From NCBI RefSeq assembly GCF_014698965.1, contig NZ_JACXAE010000072.1:62001-126000 (forward strand): 64,000 nucleotides of DNA, written 5' to 3'. Shown piece by piece: positions 1 to 8,549 of this stretch. The translations under genes and the position numbers were made by a program. Under the pieces are notes generated by a model that was not told the DNA's origin, did no database searches, and was given only the letters and a program-made list of their open reading frames with translations. The DNA comes from Iningainema tapete BLCC-T55. Its GTDB lineage: Bacteria; Cyanobacteriota; Cyanobacteriia; Cyanobacteriales; Nostocaceae. The number at the start of each line of letters is the position of its first letter. The stretch's first letter is position 1.

Positions 1-68
1 GGCGTAGTTTAGTGGCAAAACTTTAGCCTTCCAAGCTAATAATGCGGGTTCGATTCCCGCCGCCCGCT
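1..68 (+). tRNA. tRNA-Gly (anticodon TCC), 5' end cut by window edge
   Basis: The visible part has a D arm, an anticodon arm reading CCTTCCAAG (anticodon TCC, glycine), a T arm GCGGG-TTCGATT-CCCGC and the acceptor 3' strand CGCCCGC with discriminator T at 68. Only the last four bases of the 5' acceptor strand (GGCG) are inside the window, so about three bases are missing on the left. CCA is not encoded. The gene is followed by a terminator and then an integrase gene, so the tRNA 3' end is a likely integration target. Confidence 0.93.
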
Positions 69-78
69 TGAAAAAAAA

Positions 79-110
79 GCCCCTGAAAAGCATTAATTTC
101 AGGGGTTTTA
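79..110 (+). terminator. Intrinsic terminator of tRNA-Gly
   Basis: A 9-bp perfect stem, CCCCTGAAA (80-88) with TTTCAGGGG (97-105), an 8-nt loop and a following TTTTA run. An A run precedes the stem, so it could work in both directions. It lies 11 nt after the tRNA end. Confidence 0.85.
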
Positions 111-142
111 TAGTTTTTACTGCTTTACCAAGAGCATTTTTG

Positions 143-230
143 ACTATGAATTAACTATGAATTGACTATGAATTTTGACTATGAATTGACTATGAATAGT
201 CTGGGGGTGAAATAATAGTGTTCATAGTCA
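143..230 (+). repeat. Cluster of ACTATGAAT direct repeats between tRNA and integrase
   Basis: ACTATGAAT occurs at 143, 154, 165, 178 and 189, mostly at 11-bp spacing (about one helical turn). An inverted copy TTCATAGTCA lies at 221-230, facing TGACTATGAA at 141-150. The array sits between the tRNA 3' end and an integrase with an Arm DNA-binding domain, so it fits arm-type integrase or excisionase sites. Function is inferred; repeats are seen directly. Confidence 0.7.
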
Positions 231-250
231 AAGTCACAGGGGTTTTGAGC

Positions 251-1435
251 GTGAGTCAAGAAATGAAGCAATCTAGAGGTTCTGTAGGAATCGAGAGTTA
301 TCAAGGAAGATTGAGGCTTCGTTTACCCAGGCTAGTTTATGAGGGCAAGCAAAAATACTTAACAGTTGGACTGGGGGACACACCAGAGAATCGCGAGCTA
401 GCTGAAGAGAAAGTTAGACAGATTGAGTTAGATATCGTCTCAGATGACTTCGATCCAACTCTTGCTAAATACAAACCGAAGACGCATTTAACAGTAATTA
501 CCGGACTCAAGCCTAAACAAGAGCCTCTGTTGAACGAATTGTGGGAAAAATTTGTTGAGTACAAACGCCCGCAATGCTCACATAACACAATGCTTCATGT
601 CTATGGTCACTTTACCAAGTACCTAGAGAAGTTACCAACCTATGATTTGAATAGAGCTAACGAAATTCGAGACTATGCTTTAAAGACTTTTCCTATCGAT
701 TCTTGCAAAAGATTCATTGTTCGTTTAAATGCTTGCTGCATCTGGGCAATGAAGTCAGGATTGATTTCGGAGAATCCATTTGTAGGAATGGCTTGTGAAA
801 TCAAACTTCCCAAATCTCAAAAGTGTTCTGAAGATGAAGACATTCTCCCGTTTTCGGTAGAAGAGCGAGATTATATAATCAGGGCGATCGCTCTGAATTC
901 CTTTTGCAATAAGCGCTCTGGCTTCAAGCATTCCTACTATGCACCCTACGTTGAGTTTATGTTTATGACTGGATGCCGTCCTAGTGAGTCAATCGCTCTA
1001 GAATGGAAACACATCAGCGAGGATTTCAAATTTATCAGCTTTGAACAAGCGATTATAGAAACAGGTAAAGGTAGGACAGTTCGAGAAGGATTAAAGACTC
1101 AGGCTAGAAGACGGTTTCCATGTAATGGAAAACTCCAAAGCTTACTCCAGGCAATTAAATCTGAAAACTGCGATTTAGAGTCCCTAGTTTTTCCTGGGTA
1201 TAGGGGAGGACATCTTGATAATAAATCATTCCGTAAAAACATTTGGAAACCAGTTCTAGATGGCTTAGGAATTGAGTACCGAAAGCCTTACCAAACAAGA
1301 CATACATTCATCACTTTAGCTTTGGAAAACGGCTTAGATGCCAAAGATGTAGCTCGGTTAGTAGGCAATTCTCCAGAAGTAATTTATCGTTACTATGCAG
1401 GAAACAAACGGGAATTATTTGTACCTGAATTTTAA
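251..1435 (+). CDS. Tyrosine site-specific recombinase (integrase) with Arm DNA-binding domain
   Basis: Catalyses site-specific DNA strand exchange by a covalent tyrosine intermediate. The N-terminal ~75 residues (GSVGIESYQGRLRLRLPR and the following GL-DTPEN-ELA segment) look like the DUF3596 Arm DNA-binding domain. A SAM-like core-binding region follows and the catalytic domain shows TGCRPSE (first Arg), YQTRHTF (with Tyr at the usual His position, then the second Arg) and IYRYYAG (nucleophile region). I prefer the GTG at 251 because AGGGG lies 8 nt upstream; a GTG at 218 in the same frame would add 11 residues. It lies just downstream of tRNA-Gly, the usual place for the integrase of a tRNA-targeting element, but no cargo genes follow before the pst operon, so it is an orphan. 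Confidence 0.9.
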   Translation: MSQEMKQSRGSVGIESYQGRLRLRLPRLVYEGKQKYLTVGLGDTPENRELAEEKVRQIELDIVSDDFDPTLAKYKPKTHLTVITGLKPKQEPLLNELWEKFVEYKRPQCSHNTMLHVYGHFTKYLEKLPTYDLNRANEIRDYALKTFPIDSCKRFIVRLNACCIWAMKSGLISENPFVGMACEIKLPKSQKCSEDEDILPFSVEERDYIIRAIALNSFCNKRSGFKHSYYAPYVEFMFMTGCRPSESIALEWKHISEDFKFISFEQAIIETGKGRTVREGLKTQARRRFPCNGKLQSLLQAIKSENCDLESLVFPGYRGGHLDNKSFRKNIWKPVLDGLGIEYRKPYQTRHTFITLALENGLDAKDVARLVGNSPEVIYRYYAGNKRELFVPEF

Positions 1436-1492
1436 TTAACACTAGATATATCCAAGCATTCTTTTTTTAAAAATGAGAGTAATAAAAGCGTG

Positions 1493-1600
1493 CTACTTAC
1501 TTGCGCTAGCACCGTCACTACTGCCAACGGAAATTTTCTAATCAGGGCTGATTTGATCGGCAGCATCTGCCACTCTTTTAATCACCTTTTAAGGTAGAAG
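1493..1600 (-). pseudogene. Decayed C-terminal fragment of a second pstS
   Basis: Read on the minus strand in one frame it gives a peptide close to the last ~34 residues of the intact PstS at 4476: KVIKRVADAADQISPD, stop, KISVGSSDGASASK, against KVAAAADAISPDYKIAVGGSGGTASK. Two in-frame stops (TAA and TAG) interrupt it and its own terminal TAG is at 1493-1495. The nucleotide match is also visible. It lies directly downstream of pstB in operon direction, between pstB and the orphan integrase, so it is probably the remains of a former tandem pst copy lost by deletion or integration. Confidence 0.75.
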
Positions 1601-1688
1601 TTACATGTAAATTTACAAATTAAGGTGCATTAGGAAAACTCCCAACACACCCTAAAAATGCATTTGGCAAATAATTAACACATAATAT

Positions 1689-2501
1689 TTAACCAAACTT
1701 ACCGCTAACGTATTCTTGAGTAGATTGTTGCTGAGGATTGCTAAAAATATTCTCAGTACGATCATACTCTACCAGGTAGCCTGTACGACCGCCTTTTTCT
1801 GTAGTTACATTGAAAAAAGCAGTCATATCAGATACCCGTGAAGCTTGTTGCATGTTATGGGTAACAATAATGATTGTGTAATGTTCCTTAAGTTCGTGCA
1901 GTAATTCTTCCACCCGCAAAGTAGATTTAGGGTCAAGAGCAGAACAAGGTTCGTCCATTAAAATTACATCAGGCTGAGTAGCAACCGCCCGCGCAATACA
2001 CAAGCGCTGTTGTTGTCCACCAGATAAAGATAAACCACTTTGACGCAGTTTGTCTTTAACTTCATCCCACAAAGCTGCTTGCTTAAGTGAACGTTCTACC
2101 AAAGCATCCATATCACCTTTAAAGCCGTTCAGCCGGGGACCAAAAGCGATATTGTCATATATAGATTTGGGAAAGGGATTTGGTTTTTGGAAAACCATAC
2201 CAATTTTACGACGCACCTCTACAGGGTCAATGTTAGGTGCATACAGGTTTTCACCATAGTAGAAAATATTTCCTTCAGCGCGGAATGTCTCAATCAAATC
2301 GTTGAGACGGTTATAACACCGTAGTAAAGTACTTTTACCACATCCAGAAGGACCAATAAAAGCTGTAACTTTATTTCTATAGATATCTAACCAGATATCA
2401 CGTACAGCCAAAAAACTACCGTAGTATATGTTAAGACCTTCGGCACGTAAAACAGTGTCAGTTTGACTAGCTCTGTTATTTTCGCGAATGTTAGTAGTCA
2501 T
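1689..2501 (-). CDS. pstB: Phosphate ABC transporter ATP-binding protein PstB
   Basis: Hydrolyses ATP to drive phosphate import through PstA/PstC at the cytoplasmic face of the inner membrane. 270 residues. Walker A is [13 protein letters not shown] near residue 50, the Q-loop is [15 protein letters not shown], the ABC signature is [14 protein letters not shown] and Walker B is [13 protein letters not shown], with the switch His in [13 protein letters not shown]. The pattern [10 protein letters not shown] is diagnostic for PstB among ABC ATPases. It is the last intact gene of the pstS-C-A-B operon, 47 nt downstream of pstA. Confidence 0.97.
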   Translation of the reverse strand: MTTNIRENNRASQTDTVLRAEGLNIYYGSFLAVRDIWLDIYRNKVTAFIGPSGCGKSTLLRCYNRLNDLIETFRAEGNIFYYGENLYAPNIDPVEVRRKIGMVFQKPNPFPKSIYDNIAFGPRLNGFKGDMDALVERSLKQAALWDEVKDKLRQSGLSLSGGQQQRLCIARAVATQPDVILMDEPCSALDPKSTLRVEELLHELKEHYTIIIVTHNMQQASRVSDMTAFFNVTTEKGGRTGYLVEYDRTENIFSNPQQQSTQEYVSGKFG

Positions 2502-2548
2502 AAAGGTAAGATTCTTCTAACTATGATTAAATTATTAATTGGCTTTTA

Positions 2549-3436
2549 CTAACGAGTATTACGACTGATTACCCAACGGGTAATGATGCTAGTAAGCAAA
2601 ACTAGAAGCACCAAAATTAAAGACGCAGCCCAAGCGAGTGATTGCCAATTTTTGAAAGGAGCAATAGCGAAGTTATACACCAAAACCGCCAGAGAAGCAG
2701 TAGGTGTAAAAGGACCAGAAAACCAAAATTGAGAAAATAGAGCAGTGAAGATTAGAGGTGCTGTCTCTCCTGCTGCACGAGCGATCGCCAAAGTAGCCCC
2801 TGTGACAATAGCAGGTAGAGCTGCTGGCAGAACGACTAACGCTACTGTTTGAAAATTAGTTGCGCCCAAACCCACTGCTGCTTGGCGCAAATCCTTCGAT
2901 ACTAATTGCAACGCTTCATCAGTAGTACGGACAATAATTGGTAGCATTAGTATCGCTAAAGCCACTCCCCCAGCTACTGCCGAGTAAGTCTTAGTTGTTG
3001 CCACTAAAATACCATAGGCAAATACCCCAGCGATAATTGATGGGACTCCACTGAGAACGTTTGTAGCAAATCTTACTAACCTTGCATCTCTACCTTTGCT
3101 AAACTCTGTTAAATAAATTGCTGCCAATACTCCAAACGGCACGCTAAATAAAGCCCCAAGTCCCACCATAATTAGCGTTCCTTGGATAGCATTACCAATA
3201 CCCCCGCCTGGTACTAACGGTGGCGGAGGCAATTGAGTAAACAAATTCGGGCTTAAACTGCTTAAGCCCTGAATTATTACATAAGAAAGTACCGCCAGCA
3301 AAGGTAAAAGAGCCAGTATCCCGCACACAAATGCCACAACTGTCATCACTGTACTGAACAATGTGCGTCCAGACATAGGAGATTTAGCTAGACTACCACG
3401 AGTGACGGGAGACGGCTGGTTGGGAAAAGTTGTCAT
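2549..3436 (-). CDS. pstA: Phosphate ABC transporter permease PstA
   Basis: Inner-membrane channel subunit, partner of PstC. 295 residues with six predicted membrane segments, beginning at about residue 28 (TVVAFVCGILALLPLLAVLSY). The EAA-loop motif that docks on PstB is visible in SKDLRQAAVGLGATNFQTV followed by VLPAALPAIVTG. The N-terminal ~25 residues are polar and Pro/Ser rich. It lies 18 nt downstream of pstC. High similarity in the EAA loop to the neighbouring PstC (AVGLGAT in both) is normal for the pair. Confidence 0.95.
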   Translation of the reverse strand: MTTFPNQPSPVTRGSLAKSPMSGRTLFSTVMTVVAFVCGILALLPLLAVLSYVIIQGLSSLSPNLFTQLPPPPLVPGGGIGNAIQGTLIMVGLGALFSVPFGVLAAIYLTEFSKGRDARLVRFATNVLSGVPSIIAGVFAYGILVATTKTYSAVAGGVALAILMLPIIVRTTDEALQLVSKDLRQAAVGLGATNFQTVALVVLPAALPAIVTGATLAIARAAGETAPLIFTALFSQFWFSGPFTPTASLAVLVYNFAIAPFKNWQSLAWAASLILVLLVLLTSIITRWVISRNTR

Positions 3437-3454
3437 GTTTGGAACACCAAGATA

Positions 3455-4405
3455 TTAAATTCGCTTCACACGCAAAACGATTAACTCTGCCAAAATATTG
3501 ACGCCAAGAGTTAAAACAAACAGAACCAAAGCGGCGTACATTAAAGAGTTTACTTGCAAACCACTTGCTTCCGCGAATTGGTTTGCCAGTAGAGAAGAAA
3601 TGGTGTTAGATGGTGCAAATAGTGAAGGGCTAATGTTGTTGGAGTTACCAATAATCATGGTTACAGCCATTGTTTCTCCCATTGCCCGACCCAATGCCAG
3701 CATTACAGCACTCACAATACCAGAGAACGCAGCCGGGATAATCACCTTTAATATTGTTTCCCAACGTGTTGCTCCTAATCCTACAGCTGCCTGCCGTAAT
3801 GCTGACGGTACAGCAATTAAAGCATCACGGGAGATAGCTGTAATGATTGGCAATGTCATGATTGCTAAAATTATTCCAGCCGGAAACAATCCTGGTCCTG
3901 TGGGCGGAGTGCTAAAAATTGGTAAAAAGCCTAAGGTAGAATTGAGCCATCTTCCCGCAGGTGTGATCAGGGGAATCAAAACGAATATTGCCCAGATTCC
4001 ATAAACAACGCTAGGAATCGCCGCTAGCAATTCTACTAAAAAAACTAGTACTGTCCTTACAGGTGCTGGGAGCAAGTTTTCACTCAGTAGAACTGCTGTA
4101 CCCACACCAATCGGTACAGCGATTAACAAACCAATCAAGGCACTAACTAGTGTTCCGTAAACTTGTGGTAGCACACCGTAATCATTGTTGACTGGGTTCC
4201 ATGCGCTTTTTGCTAAAAAGCCCAAACCAAAAGTTGTAATCGCTGGTAATGCTTGAATAGCTACTTGCACAGTAATCCAAATGAGGATGGCGGCGATCGC
4301 CAAGGCAAAAATTCTCGTGAGCCAAATAAAACCAAGATCTAGCCTTCTATCTAATTCCGAGCGTGGTTTTACGGTTGGTCTACTATTTTGGTCTAGTGTA
4401 CTCAT
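3455..4405 (-). CDS. pstC: Phosphate ABC transporter permease PstC
   Basis: Second channel subunit of the high-affinity phosphate importer. 316 residues; first membrane segment near residues 31-51, then a periplasmic loop containing FLAKSAWNPVNNDYGVLPQVYGT, which is the conserved PstC signature. The EAA-type loop reads PSALRQAAVGLGATRWETI. It is the second gene of the operon, 70 nt downstream of pstS. Confidence 0.95.
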   Translation of the reverse strand: MSTLDQNSRPTVKPRSELDRRLDLGFIWLTRIFALAIAAILIWITVQVAIQALPAITTFGLGFLAKSAWNPVNNDYGVLPQVYGTLVSALIGLLIAVPIGVGTAVLLSENLLPAPVRTVLVFLVELLAAIPSVVYGIWAIFVLIPLITPAGRWLNSTLGFLPIFSTPPTGPGLFPAGIILAIMTLPIITAISRDALIAVPSALRQAAVGLGATRWETILKVIIPAAFSGIVSAVMLALGRAMGETMAVTMIIGNSNNISPSLFAPSNTISSLLANQFAEASGLQVNSLMYAALVLFVLTLGVNILAELIVLRVKRI

Positions 4406-4475
4406 GAATGACGAACCCTATCACTGCTTAAAAAGTGGGAGCGAACCACGTTTTCATCTGTCCAAATCTTGAGTG

Positions 4476-5651
4476 CTATTTGCTAGCAGTTCCACCGCTA
4501 CCACCTACGGCAATCTTATAATCTGGGCTGATTGCATCAGCTGCTGCTGCTACTTTCTGAACTACACTTTGAGGTAAAGGGACATATCCTAGTTGTGATG
4601 CATTTTTCTGTCCTTCTGTCAATCCGTACTCAACCATTGCTTCGATGGCTTTAGCCTTTGCCTGGTCTGGATATTGCTTGTATACTAGTAACCAAGTATA
4701 CGTTACTATTGGGTAAGACTCTTGCCCTTCTGGATCGGTAATAAATGCACGAAGGTTTGCTGGCAGAGCCACTGATTCTAGGGTTTTCGCTGCCGTAGCG
4801 TCGTCTGCTGTGACAAACTGACCTGCTTTATTTTGCAAAACTGCAAAACTCAGGTTATTGTTTTTAGCATAGCCGTACTCTGTGTAACCAATGGCTCCTT
4901 GAGTTTGTGCGATTTGGGCAGTAACGTTTTCATTACCCTTAGCACCTACACCTGTTGGCCAACTGACAGTTTTGCCACTACCTACTTTAGTTTTCCATTC
5001 TGGGCTAACTGCGGCTAGGTGTTGAGTAAAAACTCCTGTTGTACCACTACCATCCGAACGATAAACTACTGTAATTGGTTGTTTGGGAAGAGTTACCCCA
5101 GCGTTAGCCTTAGCGATTCTTGGGTCATCCCAAGACTTAATTTTACCCAAGAAAATATCAGTGTAAACATCGCGTGGTAGCTTTAGCTCTTTTACTCCAG
5201 GTAAGTTGTAAGCCATCACAATACTACCTGCTGTCATAGGTAGCAAAATTACGCCTCGTTGCACCTTGGCAATTTCTGCATCCGTCATGGCAACGTCACT
5301 AGCACCAAAGTCTACGGTGCCTTTGGTAAATTGCTCCACACCCGCACCGCTACCGACTGATTGATAGTTAATGCGCAGATTAGGATATCTCTGGTTCAAA
5401 GCTTGGAACCAAGTTTGATAAAGCGGATTCGGGAAAGATGCCCCCGCACCAGTTAATGATACAGTGCCACCAAGATCTAGCTTGCCACCGGGGCTAGAAG
5501 CAGTAGCATCTTTTGCTGCTCCTGGAGATGCCTCATTTGTACCAGCATTATTTTGTCCGCCGCCGCCGCAAGCAGCCAAGCTGATGGAAAGTGCTATTGC
5601 TGAAACTGCTGTTGTTAAGCGAGAACGATTTGTTACAGAAGAGCGAATCAT
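4476..5651 (-). CDS. pstS: Phosphate-binding lipoprotein PstS
   Basis: Periplasmic phosphate receptor that delivers phosphate to PstC/PstA. 391 residues. The N-terminus has a basic start, a hydrophobic stretch (TTAVSAIALSISLAACGG) and a lipobox LAAC, so it should be lipid-anchored; lspA for the signal peptidase lies 0.9 kb away. Phosphate-binding elements seen are LTGAGASFPNPLYQTWF, the SGAGVEQFT region, and YRSDGSGTTGVF. A Gly/Asn/Ser-rich linker follows the lipid Cys. It is the first gene of the operon and the only one with a Pho-box-like element upstream. Confidence 0.96.
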   Translation of the reverse strand: MIRSSVTNRSRLTTAVSAIALSISLAACGGGGQNNAGTNEASPGAAKDATASSPGGKLDLGGTVSLTGAGASFPNPLYQTWFQALNQRYPNLRINYQSVGSGAGVEQFTKGTVDFGASDVAMTDAEIAKVQRGVILLPMTAGSIVMAYNLPGVKELKLPRDVYTDIFLGKIKSWDDPRIAKANAGVTLPKQPITVVYRSDGSGTTGVFTQHLAAVSPEWKTKVGSGKTVSWPTGVGAKGNENVTAQIAQTQGAIGYTEYGYAKNNNLSFAVLQNKAGQFVTADDATAAKTLESVALPANLRAFITDPEGQESYPIVTYTWLLVYKQYPDQAKAKAIEAMVEYGLTEGQKNASQLGYVPLPQSVVQKVAAAADAISPDYKIAVGGSGGTASK

Positions 5652-5687
5652 GAATGTTAACTTTTGAAAACTTGAAAATGATTGCCT

Positions 5688-5722
5688 ATAATATACACCT
5701 TAAGAGTAAAGATAAGGTTAAC
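5688..5722 (-). promoter_or_regulatory. Pho-box-like operator and -10 of the pst operon
   Basis: On the minus strand two 8-mers resembling the cyanobacterial SphR/PhoB direct repeat (PyTTAAPyPyT/A), GTTAACCT (5715-5722) and CTTTACTC (5704-5711), are spaced by 3 nt. A -10-like TATTAT lies at 5688-5693, 10 nt downstream. That spacing fits activation from a Pho box replacing the -35. A third 8-mer is not convincing. The rest of the 334-nt gap up to bioY is A+T rich with nothing else recognised. Confidence 0.45.
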
Positions 5723-5985
5723 AAGGTCGAATTCTCAATGTTTTCTCGCGCTTCAGCGATAGAAAATCTGAAAAAAATTAATTTTTTTTAATAAAAGTAA
5801 ATTTACAGAGCAAAGAGCAGTGGATTCAGAGTCAAAATCATTTATTAGTATCTTTGTACTATATTAATGAGCAAGAAATGATGACAAAACAGTGGTAATT
5901 TTATGGTTTTATTAGTTAAAAATGAAAAGCACAGTTAAAGCAGGAAAAAACTATTATTTTTCGTTTTTATATGAGTGCTTGATCA

Positions 5986-6573
5986 ATGTTAGCTGCATCC
6001 AATCAATTACTATGGTCTATGATTGGCTTACTGCTAACTATGGGTGGTACATTTTTAGAAGCCTACGTCACCACCCTACCTTTAAGTTGGAGTAAGCAAG
6101 GAATTCATACTTTCTCTCTAGGTGTCACCTATCAAATTGGTGGAGTGCTACTGGTGGGATGTTTAGGTGGCAAGAATGCTGGAGTTCTCTCGCAAATTGC
6201 CTATCTAGTCATGGGTTTAACTTTATTACCCGTGTTTGCTGATGGAGGAGGAATAGGTTACGTTAAGTTATCTCAGTTTGGTTATTTGCTGGGCTTTATT
6301 CCAGCAGCTTGGGTTTGTGGATTTTTTGCCTTCAAAGCAAGACCATATCTGGAAACTTTAGCATTTAGTTGTTTGTGTGGCTTGTTAACTGTCCACTTCT
6401 GCGGTATTACTTATTTAGTTCTTAGCTATGTTTTTCGCTTAAAAGGTACAGAAGCTTTACCGCTAATGCAAGCAATTCTCAGATATTCCTGGTTTGCACT
6501 CCCAGGGCAACTAGCTGTGCTTTGTGCTGTTACTGTAATAGCATTTGTGCTACGGCACTTAATGTTTTATTAG
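5986..6573 (+). CDS. bioY: BioY-family biotin transporter S component
   Basis: Substrate-binding membrane subunit of an energy-coupling-factor type biotin importer. 195 residues, almost wholly hydrophobic with about six membrane segments. The BioY pattern is visible in GVTYQIGGVLLVGCLGGKNAG, then YLVMGLTLLPVFADGGGIGY (equivalent of the G-PVFAGG region) and GYLLGFIPAAWVCGF. No ATPase or T component is next to it, as is common for solitary BioY. It lies 12 nt upstream of lspA and is probably cotranscribed with it. First residue chosen is the ATG giving a short N-terminal tail before helix 1. Confidence 0.85.
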   Translation: MLAASNQLLWSMIGLLLTMGGTFLEAYVTTLPLSWSKQGIHTFSLGVTYQIGGVLLVGCLGGKNAGVLSQIAYLVMGLTLLPVFADGGGIGYVKLSQFGYLLGFIPAAWVCGFFAFKARPYLETLAFSCLCGLLTVHFCGITYLVLSYVFRLKGTEALPLMQAILRYSWFALPGQLAVLCAVTVIAFVLRHLMFY

Positions 6574-6585
6574 TTAATAGTCACA

Positions 6586-7077
6586 ATGCCCCATGCTCAA
6601 GAAGCCATGCGTTTAAAAAATCGCCTCTTTTGGATTAATGCCCTAGTTGCTTTTTTCTTAGATCAAATCACCAAATACTGGGTAACGCAAACCTTTAGTT
6701 TGCACCAGACACAAGCAATCTTGCCGGGAATATTTCACCTAACCTATGTCACTAATACTGGTGCGGCTTTTAGTTTGCTATCAGGTAAAGTAGAGTGGTT
6801 GCGCTGGCTATCCTTAGCGGTGAGTTTGGCATTGATAGCTTTAGCAACATTTGGTCCTCTGTTAAGTTTTTGGGATCAACTAGGGTACGGCTTGATATTG
6901 GGTGGTGCTATTGGTAATGGCTTAGATCGGTTTATTTTAGGCCATGTTATTGATTTTCTTGATTTTCGCCTGATTAACTTTCCTGTATTTAATTTTGCCG
7001 ATATGTTTATTAATATAGGCATTATATGTTTGTTGATTGGCACCTTCCAAAAAACGCCTAATTCAAATCCCAGGTAA
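6586..7077 (+). CDS. lspA: Lipoprotein signal peptidase (signal peptidase II)
   Basis: Cleaves signal peptides of diacylglyceryl-modified prolipoproteins at the lipobox Cys in the inner membrane. 163 residues with four membrane helices. Family signatures are FFLDQITKYW, YVTNTGAAFSLLSG, and the two catalytic Asp motifs GGAIGNGLDRF and FNFADMFI. A second ATG seven codons in (MRLKNRLFW) is a possible alternative start. Downstream partner of bioY with a 12-nt gap. Confidence 0.95.
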   Translation: MPHAQEAMRLKNRLFWINALVAFFLDQITKYWVTQTFSLHQTQAILPGIFHLTYVTNTGAAFSLLSGKVEWLRWLSLAVSLALIALATFGPLLSFWDQLGYGLILGGAIGNGLDRFILGHVIDFLDFRLINFPVFNFADMFINIGIICLLIGTFQKTPNSNPR

Positions 7078-7088
7078 GCGCAAATAAA

Positions 7089-7122
7089 ATTGTAGGAGTG
7101 AACGGCTGTTCACCCCTACAAT
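7089..7122. terminator. Hairpin between convergent lspA and the Ser/Pro-rich gene
   Basis: 15-bp arms with one mismatch, ATTGTAGGAGTGAAC (7089-7103) and GTTCACCCCTACAAT (7108-7122), around a 4-nt loop. It lies 12 nt after lspA and 32 nt from the stop of the opposing gene, so it can serve as a bidirectional terminator. It also resembles the small dispersed palindromes of cyanobacteria. Confidence 0.6.
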
Positions 7123-7153
7123 CGCCCAATACTATTAACTAACTATGCCTAAG

Positions 7154-8119
7154 TTAGCGTGCGGGGATATTTGTTGTTCCACCCGAACTGGGAACTTGAA
7201 TTGGAGATGTAGTTGCAGGTTCGGTATTAATACCAGGAGTAACGGAGTTAGAAGGCGAGTTTAATTGAGTTGCTCCACTGTCAGGAGTGATGTTTTGAGT
7301 ACCGCTTTCTGGGATCATTTTTTGAACATCACTGTCTGGGTTTGAAGATTTTCTCCGATTAGTATTATTGGGAGTACCTGTACCAGGTGGATTCGATGAT
7401 GGATTTGTGCTGTCTGGAGGATTGCCTGTATTGCTACCGGGAGTGCCTACGTCATTGGGCGCGTTTCCTGGTGTTGTTGGGGTATCAGTATTACTTGTGC
7501 CACTAGGTGAAGTATTTTGAGTACCGCTACCAGTACCAGAATCAGTTGGAACAGTTATGCTTGGAGAGGTTCCTGGAGGATTTGTGACTGGGTTTGTGGT
7601 GTCTGGAGGTGTACCTGTTGGGTTACTTGGATTACCTACGTCACCAGGAGCATTTCCTGGTGTTGTTGGGGTATCAGTATTACTTGTGCCACTTCCACTA
7701 CCAGAGCTTCTCCGTGGACTTGTATTTGTCTCTGGTGTTGTTCCCGGCGGAGTTGTGACTGGGTTGGTTGTATCTTGAGGTGTGCCTGTTGGGTTACTTG
7801 GGTTACCTACATCAGCTGGCGCGTTTCCTGGTGTTGTTGGCGTGTCGTTGGTGGTACTTGTTCCAGAGGGTTTATCTGTAGATGTACTACCGCTAGGAGA
7901 GTTTGGCTTTGCCGCGCTACCCTGACAACGAGAATTAAGTGGGTAATTCTCACACAAAAGTTTCAACACATCTGCCCTCATTGGGCGCTCTTTCTTTGGA
8001 GTATCTGAAGATTGACTGCTACTTTGTGCAATCAAAAACTTAGTTGATTGTGCAGCAGCTATGTTGCTAGTTAATACCAAAGTTAGGGCTGTGCCGAAAA
8101 GGGTTAAATATCCCTTCAT
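7154..8119 (-). CDS. Secreted Thr/Pro/Gly/Asn-rich repeat protein, function unknown
   Basis: A signal peptide is clear: MKGYLTLFGTALTLVLTSNIAAAQS with an AAA-Q type cleavage site. A short conserved-looking stretch follows (RADVLKLLCENYPLNSRCQG, two Cys), then three imperfect repeats of about 45 residues starting with NTDTPTTPGNAP-DVG and containing NPPGT. The composition suggests an unstructured extracellular or cell-wall linker. I place the start at the ATG at 8119, which has GAGG upstream; a GTG six codons earlier is less likely. No homologous enzyme family is recognised. The repeats are strong enough that copy number could vary between strains. Confidence 0.75.
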   Translation of the reverse strand: MKGYLTLFGTALTLVLTSNIAAAQSTKFLIAQSSSQSSDTPKKERPMRADVLKLLCENYPLNSRCQGSAAKPNSPSGSTSTDKPSGTSTTNDTPTTPGNAPADVGNPSNPTGTPQDTTNPVTTPPGTTPETNTSPRRSSGSGSGTSNTDTPTTPGNAPGDVGNPSNPTGTPPDTTNPVTNPPGTSPSITVPTDSGTGSGTQNTSPSGTSNTDTPTTPGNAPNDVGTPGSNTGNPPDSTNPSSNPPGTGTPNNTNRRKSSNPDSDVQKMIPESGTQNITPDSGATQLNSPSNSVTPGINTEPATTSPIQVPSSGGTTNIPAR

Positions 8120-8549
8120 ATTACTTAACCTCAACACCTTACGGAGTACTCGGTCAATTAAAACAAATAGTTGCTCTTAGAAAATCTTCCTAAGTAGTGA
8201 TGTTTTTTTGTGAATAAAGTGTAGTGGTGTGTTAAAACAAGATAGTTAAATATTTCTGTTTATTAATGAGTTTTTTATAAAAATACTAAATCAAATCTCT
8301 AGACCAAACATTCCCGATCAAGTAGTTAATATGGAGAATATATCCATTATATCCTATAAATCAGCAAAATTATTGGCTGCATCAAGTAGCAAAGTTAACA
8401 AAAAAATATAGTATTGATGCCAGAACAGAATTGGCAACAGTTCTCTCTCTCCTAACGTCATAGTAGGCTTATGAGTACAATGGTGGAATACTAGCATCTC
8501 CGTTTGCAGTTCGCCCCTTTATCAGTAATAGCCGTGGTGTGAATAGCCG
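8120..8549. other. Intergenic region with divergent promoters, nothing specific
   Basis: A+T-rich 430-nt gap between a minus-strand secreted protein gene and the plus-strand penicillin-binding protein gene, so it must hold two promoters. I see no RNA gene, clear operator or long inverted repeat. Confidence 0.5.

Noticed and set aside
143-230. CRISPR array
   Set aside because: Repeats are 9-11 bp with no spacers and no cas genes; better explained as integrase arm sites.
1-1435. Prophage
   Set aside because: Only an integrase is present; no structural, replication or lysis genes follow before the pst operon.
7517-8008. Plus-strand Cys/Trp/Ser-rich open frame opposite the Thr/Pro repeat gene
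   Set aside because: It is the reverse reading of the repeat codons; the minus-strand frame has a signal peptide and the antisense one has no plausible start region.
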